Shown here one piece after another: positions 46,149 through 53,468 of a stretch of DNA of 64,000 bases. The stretch covers positions 1 to 64,000 of the forward strand of contig NZ_SPHL01000001.1 in the NCBI RefSeq assembly GCF_005844425.1. The letters are read 5' to 3'. Both the position numbers and the translations under genes were made by a program. Source of the stretch: Anaerofustis stercorihominis (GTDB lineage Bacteria > Bacillota > Clostridia > Eubacteriales > Anaerofustaceae). Position 1 is the first letter of the stretch, and each line of letters starts with the position of its first letter. Below the pieces are notes generated by a model. That model made no database searches. It was not told where the DNA came from and saw only the letters and a program-made list of their open reading frames with translations.

Positions 46149-46718
46149 CTACATAATGTTATATTTTATTAAAATATCTTTAGCTACCAAGTATCTGCTT
46201 ACTCTTTCATTCATTGCTTGTTTTTCTATATATTTATGTGCCTGTTCTTCATTAAGCTTTTCATTTTCCATTAAAATAAGTTTTGCTCTATCAACAATTT
46301 TAATTTCTTCTATTTTGTTTCTTAACTTTTCATTCTCTTTTTTAAGATTTAAAAGTCTGTTTTTAAGTGCCATTTGCATTTTAAAAGCTTGATAAAACAT
46401 AGGCTTTATAATTGGTTTTTGAAGTACAAAAACCCCTGCAAATTCAACATCAGCGCTTATTTGTTCAACAATTTCGCTTTTTACCATTAAAATTGTTCCT
46501 ATATTGAGCCTTGCAAAATCAAGGCTAAGTTGAGTTCCTGTTTCTTCTTTTAAAGGAGTATTTATAATTGCAACAGCTACTTCGTTGTTTGTTACATATC
46601 TTCTTGCCTTTGAAGCAGAGGATGTCGTGATTATTTGAACATTATGATATTCTTTTAATAGTTGACATAAAGTATCTTTTGCTTTTTCGCTATATGAAAC
46701 TATCAATACTTTATCCAA
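46149..46718 (-). CDS. ANTAR-domain RNA-binding antiterminator (NitR-like)
   Basis: 189 aa. The start is a TTG at 46718, 5 bases after a perfect GGAGGTG; an upstream TTG lies on that site. Residues 1-120 have the response-regulator fold, but the phospho-acceptor position is Asn53 (AIINTPL) and the acidic pair after the first strand is Ser8-Tyr9, so phosphorylation is unlikely; the lysine near 106 (LQKPI) is kept. A coiled-coil linker leads to the ANTAR domain VDRAKLILMENEKLNEEQAHKYIEKQAMNE-type, residues 140-182. It is the last gene after glnA, and ANTAR-type hairpins precede three transcripts of this block. Confidence 0.87.
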   Translation of the reverse strand: MDKVLIVSYSEKAKDTLCQLLKEYHNVQIITTSSASKARRYVTNNEVAVAIINTPLKEETGTQLSLDFARLNIGTILMVKSEIVEQISADVEFAGVFVLQKPIIKPMFYQAFKMQMALKNRLLNLKKENEKLRNKIEEIKIVDRAKLILMENEKLNEEQAHKYIEKQAMNERVSRYLVAKDILIKYNIM

Positions 46719-46748
46719 ATAATCACCTCCCAATGATATATACTTTTT

Positions 46749-48044
46749 TTACTCAGTTAAAAAATATTTAAGTTCCTGAATGTCTTCGTCTATTTGTAAA
46801 TCTTTTTTTCTTTTATTAACAAAGTTGTATACAAGATTTTCTCCAAGACATTCTTTTACGAATATACTGTTTTCAAAAACGCCAAGTGCTAAACTAAAAT
46901 TATCTGCAAGATTATCAAAATTTTCTATTTTTGTATCTTGGGTAAAATATTTCAAATTAGCATTTTCGTTTAATTCTTCTTTTTTCTTAATACCCTCTAA
47001 TCCTGCATTGATTACAAGAGCAAAAGCCAAGTAAGGATTAGCCGTAGGGTCAAGACTTCTTAATGTAATCTTGCTTCTTTTTTCAATATAGTCTGTTATT
47101 TTAATAAGAGTATTAGGGTTCTTCTTTGACCAAGTAATTGATTTTGGCGCATAAAATTCCCCAAATCTTTTATATGAGTTTCTTGTTGGATTTAAAATTG
47201 CGGTTATTTCTTTTATTCTGTTCATGATTCCTGCAATAAAATATTTTGCATCTTTAGAATCTTCAAGTCCTTTTGATAAAATATTTTCATTGTCTTTAAA
47301 TACAAGAAGATTAAGATGAAGCCCGCTGCCTGATAATTCTTTTAGAGGTTTAGGCATGAAAGTAGCATATCCGCCGTTTTTATTTGCAATTGCTTTTACA
47401 ATCCATTTGAATGTAACAAAATCATCTGCAGCAAGCAAGGCTTCGGAGTTTCTAAATATTATTCTGTTTTGTCCAGGGCCTCTTTCATGATGAGAACTTA
47501 TAGGAGTTATTCCCATTTCTTCAAGAGTAAGGCAAATTTCTCTTCTGATATTTTCTCCCTTGTCAACAGGGGAGATATCAAAATATCCTGCTTCATCATA
47601 AGGCATTAAAGTAGGCTGTCCTTCGTCGTCTGTTTTGAAAATATAAAATTCGCATTCAGTACCTACTTTTATTGTATATCCCATTTCCTTTGCTTTGTTA
47701 ACTGCTTTTGTAAGAATTCTTCTTGAGTCATTTTCAAAATTTTCTCCATTTGGATACTTTACATCACAAAAGAATCTTGCAACCCTTCCTTCCGATGGTC
47801 TCCAAGGAAGAATTGATAAAGTAGTCGGATCCGGAAATAAAAGTAAAGTATTGTTTTTTTCGTTTGAAAATCCGTCTATGGCAAATCCGTCAAAGGCTAT
47901 TCCGTTTTCAAAAGCATTTTGCAGTTCATCTGACATTATAGCTATATTTTTTTGAATGCCGAACACATCACAAAATGCAAGTCTAATGAATTTAATGTCG
48001 TTTTCTTTAACGAAATTGATGACTTCCTTTGTAATATTATTCAT
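46749..48044 (-). CDS. glnA: Glutamine synthetase, type I
   Basis: 431 aa. Makes glutamine from glutamate, ammonia and ATP as a dodecamer. RLAFCDVFGIQKNIAIM near 21, GFAIDGFSNEKNNTLLLFPDP, the glutamate/metal motif KVGTECEFYIF near 122, SHHERGPGQNRIIFRNSEAL near 185, and LRSLDPTANPYLAFALV near 320. No adenylylation-site sequence is evident, as in Gram-positive GSI-alpha. It is 8 bases after the GltB C-terminal-domain gene and before the ANTAR gene. In other Gram-positive bacteria, feedback-inhibited GlnA passes the nitrogen signal to regulators directly. Confidence 0.95.
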   Translation of the reverse strand: MNNITKEVINFVKENDIKFIRLAFCDVFGIQKNIAIMSDELQNAFENGIAFDGFAIDGFSNEKNNTLLLFPDPTTLSILPWRPSEGRVARFFCDVKYPNGENFENDSRRILTKAVNKAKEMGYTIKVGTECEFYIFKTDDEGQPTLMPYDEAGYFDISPVDKGENIRREICLTLEEMGITPISSHHERGPGQNRIIFRNSEALLAADDFVTFKWIVKAIANKNGGYATFMPKPLKELSGSGLHLNLLVFKDNENILSKGLEDSKDAKYFIAGIMNRIKEITAILNPTRNSYKRFGEFYAPKSITWSKKNPNTLIKITDYIEKRSKITLRSLDPTANPYLAFALVINAGLEGIKKKEELNENANLKYFTQDTKIENFDNLADNFSLALGVFENSIFVKECLGENLVYNFVNKRKKDLQIDEDIQELKYFLTE

Positions 48045-48052
48045 ATACCCTC

Positions 48053-48784
48053 CTAATGATTAGTATATAATTGTTTGTATGGACTTTTTGTGTTTGGAAT
48101 TATAATATAAAATTTACTTTCTATAATATTATCATAATCTTTATTAAAATAATTACAATATTTTTTTATATTATCTTTTATTTCCTCTAAATCTTCTTTT
48201 TCTGCTTCTTTAACGATAAGTTTATCACCTTCAAATACAGGTGGGTTATTTGTTCTAAGATAAATTTTACCCCCATGCATTCCCGTTGCACAGAAATTAC
48301 CCATTGGAATTTCTTTATCTTCATATCCCAATCCTAATATAACGATATTTCCGCCTGCTTGGTATTCACCAAGGAATGAGCCTGTTTTCCCTCCAACGAT
48401 TATGGCTGGTTTTTTGTCTTTATAGGCTTTCATATGGATACCTGCTCTGTATCCTACATCACCTTCAACAAATATTGTACCACCACGCATTGCATATCCT
48501 GTCGCATCTCCGCTTGAACCGTGAATTATAATTTCACCGTCATTCATTGTATCACCTGTCGCATCTTGTGCATTTTCATTTATGGTGATTTGTGCACCGT
48601 CAAGATATGCGCCTACTGCATTTCCAGGTACTCCGTTTATTGTAAGATTAACTTTAGACATACCTGCACCTATAAATCTTTGTCCCATTACATCATCAAT
48701 AGTTATGTCTAAATCTTTTAAAGCACAAGCTTTAATCTGTTCGTTTATTTGTCTGTGTTCAAGTCCTTTTGCCCCAAATCTCAT
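48053..48784 (-). CDS. Glutamate synthase C-terminal (GXGXG) domain protein
   Basis: 243 aa. A right-handed beta-helix with repeated Gly motifs (GQRFIGAGMSK, GAYLDGAQITINENAQDATG, GDATGYAMRGGTIFVEGDVGYRAG, IVGGKTGSFLGEYQAGG) equal to the C-terminal domain of the large glutamate synthase subunit, here a free protein. It helps shape the ammonia channel and complex. It overlaps the oxidoreductase gene by 4 bases. This split layout is known from methanogens and Clostridia. Confidence 0.88.
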   Translation of the reverse strand: MRFGAKGLEHRQINEQIKACALKDLDITIDDVMGQRFIGAGMSKVNLTINGVPGNAVGAYLDGAQITINENAQDATGDTMNDGEIIIHGSSGDATGYAMRGGTIFVEGDVGYRAGIHMKAYKDKKPAIIVGGKTGSFLGEYQAGGNIVILGLGYEDKEIPMGNFCATGMHGGKIYLRTNNPPVFEGDKLIVKEAEKEDLEEIKDNIKKYCNYFNKDYDNIIESKFYIIIPNTKSPYKQLYTNH

Positions 48785-50016
48785 AACTTTTTACCTCCAA
48801 GCTTAGAGTCTCTGTAATCTCTTGAAAATGCCATAAGTCCCGGATTATCTTTAACTAAATCAAAATCTATGTCATTTAGATTAATTTTTTCTCTTATTAA
48901 ATAAGTATATATTCCGGCTTTATCTACATCTCCTATGATAATGAAACCTTTAAGAAGATTATTTTTATATACAAGTTTCTTATATTCATTTTCATTTTCT
49001 ACTATATATTCTTCACCGTCGTAGTTTCCTGCTGTTACCATATGAAGACCAAATAATCCAAGAGAATTCATCGGCATTGCATTTTTATAGGATTTTTCTC
49101 CTCCTGCCATGTTTACTCCTGCTGTTTCGCCTTTAAAGTAAGCATTTGGAAGAAGTGCAAGGATGATATTTTGATCTCTTGTAATATCATAACTTTCAGT
49201 ACAGTCTCCTGCAGCATAAACATCTTTAATTGTCGTCATACCATGTTCATCGGTTATAATACCTCTGTTTACTTCACATCCTATTTCCTTTGCTAAGTTT
49301 ACGTTTGGTCTTACACCTACCGCAACTACGAATATATCATAATCAAGCTTTGAACCATCTTTTAGGGTAGCTTGTTTTTCATCAATTTTATCAATACTGT
49401 TACCAAGTATAAATTTAACACCTTGGTTTTCAATATGTTTTTGGACCAGTTTGCATCCTTTTTCATCAAGAATACTTGGTAAAATTCTATCGGCAAGGTC
49501 AACAACGGTAACATTTTTAACTTTATTGTTAATTGCTTCCGCACATTTAAGACCGATAAGTCCTGCACCTAAAATTAATACTTTACTGTCTTTTGTAATT
49601 GCTTTTTTAAGATTTAACGCATCATCCAAAGACATAAAAGTAAATTTGTTTTCTACCTTTTCTTCTCCTTCAATGTGAGGTGTAAAAGGGGAAGAGCCGG
49701 TTGCAATCATTAGTTTTTTGAAAGGGATGTTTCTTTTATTATTAAGGACGATACATTTATTTTCATAATCGATTTTTTCCGCCTTAACCCCTTTTATCAC
49801 TTCCACATTGTTTTTTATATAAAAATCATCTTCTCTATATCTCATTTTTTCCAAAGTTGTCTTTCCTTCAACAAGATAAGATATCAAAGGTCTTGAATAG
49901 ATAAAATGATTTTCATCCGTAACTAAAGTTATATCACCTGTTTTATCAACACTTCTTATTCCTTCTATTGTTCCAATGGCGGCAATAGAACCGCCGATAA
50001 TTACATATTTACTCAT
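48781..50016 (-). CDS. NAD(P)/FAD-dependent oxidoreductase of the glutamate synthase operon
   Basis: 411 aa, pyridine nucleotide-disulfide oxidoreductase fold. FAD site YVIIGGSIAAIGTIEGIRSVD at the start, NAD site VLILGAGLIGLKCAEAINNK near 144, and IKDVYAAGDCTESYDITRDQ near 263. It resembles nitrite-reductase/rubredoxin-reductase type subunits. In this cluster it probably delivers electrons from NAD(P)H to the ferredoxin components. It lies 2 bases after the ferredoxin gene. Confidence 0.87.
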   Translation of the reverse strand: MSKYVIIGGSIAAIGTIEGIRSVDKTGDITLVTDENHFIYSRPLISYLVEGKTTLEKMRYREDDFYIKNNVEVIKGVKAEKIDYENKCIVLNNKRNIPFKKLMIATGSSPFTPHIEGEEKVENKFTFMSLDDALNLKKAITKDSKVLILGAGLIGLKCAEAINNKVKNVTVVDLADRILPSILDEKGCKLVQKHIENQGVKFILGNSIDKIDEKQATLKDGSKLDYDIFVVAVGVRPNVNLAKEIGCEVNRGIITDEHGMTTIKDVYAAGDCTESYDITRDQNIILALLPNAYFKGETAGVNMAGGEKSYKNAMPMNSLGLFGLHMVTAGNYDGEEYIVENENEYKKLVYKNNLLKGFIIIGDVDKAGIYTYLIREKINLNDIDFDLVKDNPGLMAFSRDYRDSKLGGKKL

Positions 50017-50018
50017 AA

Positions 50019-50453
50019 TTAACCCCTTTCCTCGAAAACAATGGCATTATTTGGACATCCTTTAACACAGTTAGGTTCTCCAAAAGAATTGTTTGTACAA
50101 AATTCACATTTGTTTACAACACTGTTTTCTTCATCGGGATGAATTGCACCGTAAGGACAAACTAAAACGCATGTCAAACATCCGATACATTTTTCTTTAT
50201 CTACACTGATAAGTCCGTCTTTTATTGATAAAGCACCACTTATACAGCTTTTTACGCATATTGGTTCTTCGCAGTGTCTGCAAGATACAGCAAAGTGAAT
50301 TTGATCTTTATCTTCAACTCTTATATTAGGATAGATTTTCTTTCCTTTAAGAGCTTTTATCATATTGTCTTCTTTACTGTTTGCAAACGCACAGTTATAT
50401 TCACATAGGTGACATCCAAGGCACCACTTTTCGTTGACGTAAATTCTTTTCAT
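50019..50453 (-). CDS. 4Fe-4S dicluster ferredoxin subunit
   Basis: 144 aa with many cysteines grouped as CLGCHLCEYNC (near 12), CRHCEEPICVKSC (near 57), CIGCLTCVLVCPYGAI (near 88) and CEFCTN...CVKGCP (near 116): four 4Fe-4S motifs of the HycB/HydN type. Electron transfer subunit linking the oxidoreductase to the glutamate synthase core. Spacing is 2-3 bases on each side. Confidence 0.9.
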   Translation of the reverse strand: MKRIYVNEKWCLGCHLCEYNCAFANSKEDNMIKALKGKKIYPNIRVEDKDQIHFAVSCRHCEEPICVKSCISGALSIKDGLISVDKEKCIGCLTCVLVCPYGAIHPDEENSVVNKCEFCTNNSFGEPNCVKGCPNNAIVFEERG

Positions 50454-50456
50454 ATT

Positions 50457-51962
50457 TTATTCTCCTGCATGCTTTATTCCTAGTATTTCAAGTTCTTTTT
50501 CGTTAAGACCTACACCTCTTAACATTAATCTGTTTCCTTTTAGGGCTTCTATTGAGTTTATTCCCATACCGCCCATCATTTCTTTTATTTCATGTTCCCA
50601 AGCGGTTACAAGGTTTACTACTCTTTTATATCCAATATCAGGATTTAATCTTTTTACAAGGTCTGGTCTTTGAGTTGCAATACCCCAGTTGCATTTTCCG
50701 CTGTGGCAGTTTCTGCATAAGTGGCAGCCAAGAGCCATTAATGCTGAAGTTGCGATATAAACACAGTCGGCACCAAGGGCAATTGCTTTTACTACATCTG
50801 CACTGCTTCTTATACTTCCGCCAACTACAAGAGAAACATTATCTCTTATGCCTTCACTTCTAAGTCTTGAATCAACACTTGCAAGGGCAAGTTCAATCGG
50901 AATACCTACGTTATCCCTAATTCTTGTTGGAGCTGCTCCCGTTCCTCCTCTAAAACCGTCTATTGCAATTATATCTGCACCGCTTCTTGCGATACCGCTT
51001 GCAATTGCGGCAACGTTATGTACTGCGGCAATTTTTACGATAACTGGTTTTTTATATCCGGTTGCTTCTTTTAAAGAAAGAACAAGCTGTCTTAAATCTT
51101 CAATTGAATAAATATCATGATGAGGAGCGGGGCTTATTGCGTCGCTTCCTTCAGGAATCATTCTTGTTTTTGAAATATCAGGTCCGATTTTTTCTCCCGG
51201 TAAATGTCCTCCAATACCGGGTTTAGCACCTTGTCCCATTTTTATTTCAATAGCCGCTGATGTATCAAGATAATCTTTATGTACACCAAATCTACCTGAT
51301 GCAACTTGAACTATTGTATTTTTTCCATATTTATAAAAATCTTCGTGAAGACCACCTTCACCGGTGTTATACATTATTCCAAGTTCACTTGCTGCTCTTG
51401 CTAAACTTTCATGAGCATTGTAACTTATTGATCCGTAAGACATTGCAGAGAACATTATTGGAACGTTTAATTTGATTTGAGGAGGAGTGTTTGGAACAAT
51501 ATTTCCTTTATCATCTCTTTCAATTTTTACATTTTTCTTTCCTAAGCTTACTTTTGTTTCCATTGGCTCTCTTAGGGGGTCAATAGATGGGTTTGTTACT
51601 TGAGATGCGTTTATAAGCATTTTATCAAAGTAAATAGGGTACTCTTTAGGATTTCCCATTGATGCAAGAAGCACTCCACCGCTGTCAGCTTGACGGTAAA
51701 TGTTTTCTATATGTTCAGCTTTCCAACTTGCATGAGGTTTAAAAGTATGATCGCTTTCAACGATTTTTAAAGCTTTTGTAGGGCATAGAGATACACATCT
51801 ATGACATGCAACGCAGTTTGTTTCGTCACTTAACATAAGTTTGCTGTCTTCGTCATAAAAATGTACTTCATTTGCACATTGTCTTTCGCATACTCTGCAC
51901 TGTATACATCTGTCTTGATTTCTTACCACTTCAAACTGTGGATGTATAAAATTAATTCCCAT
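50457..51962 (-). CDS. Glutamate synthase FMN/Fe-S domain subunit with N-terminal ferredoxin domain
   Basis: 501 aa. Two 4Fe-4S motifs at the N-terminus (CIQCRVCERQC near 18, CVACHRCVSLCP near 47), then the GltB-like FMN barrel: PIMFSAMSYGSISYNAHESLARAA near 170, TGEGG, KMGQGAKPGIGGHLPGEKI near 240, IAIDGFRGGTGAAPT near 330, and a Cys set CHLCRNCHSGKCNWGI near 412. Carries out reductive 2-oxoglutarate amination. It begins two bases from the amidotransferase gene. Confidence 0.93.
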   Translation of the reverse strand: MGINFIHPQFEVVRNQDRCIQCRVCERQCANEVHFYDEDSKLMLSDETNCVACHRCVSLCPTKALKIVESDHTFKPHASWKAEHIENIYRQADSGGVLLASMGNPKEYPIYFDKMLINASQVTNPSIDPLREPMETKVSLGKKNVKIERDDKGNIVPNTPPQIKLNVPIMFSAMSYGSISYNAHESLARAASELGIMYNTGEGGLHEDFYKYGKNTIVQVASGRFGVHKDYLDTSAAIEIKMGQGAKPGIGGHLPGEKIGPDISKTRMIPEGSDAISPAPHHDIYSIEDLRQLVLSLKEATGYKKPVIVKIAAVHNVAAIASGIARSGADIIAIDGFRGGTGAAPTRIRDNVGIPIELALASVDSRLRSEGIRDNVSLVVGGSIRSSADVVKAIALGADCVYIATSALMALGCHLCRNCHSGKCNWGIATQRPDLVKRLNPDIGYKRVVNLVTAWEHEIKEMMGGMGINSIEALKGNRLMLRGVGLNEKELEILGIKHAGE

Positions 51963-51963
51963 C

Positions 51964-53070
51964 TTATTCTACCCCCTTGTTTAATGTAACTATTACAGGT
52001 TCACCACCGGCAGGTGAGTAAATTTTATCTACTTGTTTTTGTATTATTTTTATTGCACTTTCTTCACTTGCCATATATACACTTTCTCCTTTTTCGGCAA
52101 CAACCATTGAACGAAGTTTTAATCTGTCGTTAAGAGCCATAAGTCCTCCGTTAAAGCCTAAGATAATAGAGAAAGGACCTGTAATAAGTAGACTTGAAAA
52201 CATAGTTCTTAAATATGAAAGTCTTTCTTTTTCTTTTTCGTCTTTTGTTTTTATTGTTTCCCAGAAAGGAGCAGCAACAACTTCAGCTGCTTCTTTTAAT
52301 GTAAGTTTATTTTTTCTAAGCAAATAATCCATCATATATGTAATTACTTCTGTATCTGTTAGAAGATTACATTTATATCCAAACATTTCAATATATCTTC
52401 TGTTTGCATCATAAGAAGATATTTCACCGTTATGAACTATTGAGTAGTCAAGAAGACTAAAAGGATGGGCACCACCCCACCAGCCGGGAGTGTTGGTAGG
52501 GTATCTGCCGTGTGCTGTCCATGAATACGCTTTGTATTCATCTAGTTTATAAAATTCGCCTACATCTTCCGGATAACCTACTGCTTTAAAAGAACCCATG
52601 TTTTTGCCGCATGAGAATACATAGCAGCCTTGCATATTTGTATTTATATTCATAACGCATTCAACTACAAATTCTTTTTCGTCTAATTGAGAAGATTTTA
52701 GTTTAGATTCTTTTGGTAATACAAAATATCTATATATTAAAGGTTCGTTTGTGATTTTATCGATTTTTCTGGTTGGAATGATTCCTTGTTCGATAATATC
52801 AAAATGAGTATCTAAAAAAGCTTCACATTCTTTTCTTACAATATTGTCATCATAAAAAACATGAAAAGCATAATAATTTTTATATTCCGGATATATTCCG
52901 TAAGCAGCAAAACCTCCGCCAAGCCCGTTGCTTCTTTCGTGCATTACTTCAATTGATGTTATTATGTCTCTTCCGTCGGTTCTTTTCCCGTCTTTGTGAA
53001 AAATACCGCTTATGGCACATCCTGAAGGTATTCTTACATTTCCTTCTTTGTATCTTTCGTCAAATATCAT
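51964..53070 (-). CDS. Glutamate synthase class II glutamine amidotransferase subunit
   Basis: 368 aa from ATG at 53070 after GGGGGTG; a longer frame would start inside the attenuator. Class II enzymes need an N-terminal Cys: here Cys18 in RIPSGCAISGIF follows a short propeptide to be cleaved. Other amidotransferase marks: GGGFAAYGIYPEY, HGRYPTNTPGWWGGAHPF, VHNGEIS and LTDTEVITYMMDYLL. It hydrolyses glutamine and channels ammonia to the FMN subunit. First gene of the seven-gene operon, with an attenuator in its leader. Confidence 0.9.
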   Translation of the reverse strand: MIFDERYKEGNVRIPSGCAISGIFHKDGKRTDGRDIITSIEVMHERSNGLGGGFAAYGIYPEYKNYYAFHVFYDDNIVRKECEAFLDTHFDIIEQGIIPTRKIDKITNEPLIYRYFVLPKESKLKSSQLDEKEFVVECVMNINTNMQGCYVFSCGKNMGSFKAVGYPEDVGEFYKLDEYKAYSWTAHGRYPTNTPGWWGGAHPFSLLDYSIVHNGEISSYDANRRYIEMFGYKCNLLTDTEVITYMMDYLLRKNKLTLKEAAEVVAAPFWETIKTKDEKEKERLSYLRTMFSSLLITGPFSIILGFNGGLMALNDRLKLRSMVVAEKGESVYMASEESAIKIIQKQVDKIYSPAGGEPVIVTLNKGVE

Positions 53071-53082
53071 TTTTACACCCCC

Positions 53083-53141
53083 AAAAAATAAAGCGCCCAA
53101 TAAGCACATAAAAATAAAGTACTTATTGGACGCCGTTGTCC
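53083..53141 (-). promoter_or_regulatory. Attenuator of the glutamate synthase operon: ANTAR-type hexaloop overlapping a terminator
   Basis: On the minus strand, GGAC-AACGGC-GTCC (53141 down to 53128) forms a small hairpin with a six-base loop, A first and G fourth. Its 3' half is also the start of a 15-bp terminator stem (53119-53133 with 53093-53107) followed by TTTATTTTTT. Only one of the two can form. Ends 13 bases before the GGGGGTG ribosome site. Confidence 0.8.
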
Positions 53142-53163
53142 TTAATATTTAGTTAGTGTTATA

Positions 53164-53192
53164 AGTATAAACATAAAATTATAAAAATGCAA
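53164..53192 (-). promoter_or_regulatory. Promoter of the glutamate synthase operon
   Basis: Minus strand TTGCAT (53187-53192), 17 bp, TATACT (53164-53169); about 15-20 transcribed bases before the hexaloop hairpin. Confidence 0.65.
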
Positions 53193-53249
53193 GAGAAATT
53201 TGTATTTTTTTTGAATTTTCTAAAAATTTAAAAAATTAAAAAAAATAAC

Positions 53250-53278
53250 TTGACAAAAATAAATCCTCGTAGTAAAAT
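53250..53278 (+). promoter_or_regulatory. glnN promoter
   Basis: TTGACA, 17 bp, TAAAAT. The start site would fall near 53285, just before the hexaloop hairpin. Confidence 0.7.
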
Positions 53279-53289
53279 CCATTCATACA

Positions 53290-53335
53290 CAGCAAAGGCG
53301 CTGTAAGCAAAATGCTTACGGTGCCTTTTTGTTTT
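53290..53335 (+). promoter_or_regulatory. glnN attenuator: ANTAR-type hexaloop overlapping a terminator
   Basis: CAGC-AAAGGC-GCTG (53290-53303), six-base loop with A first and G fourth. It overlaps the terminator AGGCGC-T-GTAAGC / GCTTAC-G-GTGCCT (53296-53326) followed by TTTTTG. Mutually exclusive folds, same plan as the leaders of the glutamate synthase operon and amt. Confidence 0.8.
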
Positions 53336-53468
53336 TAATAAGGCTCTTGTTAGATGAAATAATTATTAAATTTATAGTAGAAACCTAAAAGAAAAAATTG
53401 TATAATTATTTTATATGCAAAACTTATTAAGGTAGATACAAAATTAAACATGAAAGGATGTAAAAATT

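Noticed and set aside
53071-53109. Longer N-terminus (starting MCLLG) for the glutamate synthase amidotransferase
   Set aside because: The extra codons are the terminator stem and T-run of the attenuator; the ATG at 53070 has its own ribosome site and leaves a short propeptide before Cys18.
53290-53331. glnN leader hairpins as a glutamine riboswitch
   Set aside because: The glutamine riboswitch consensus (glnA motif) was not found; the short hexaloop overlapping a terminator and a local ANTAR gene explain it better.
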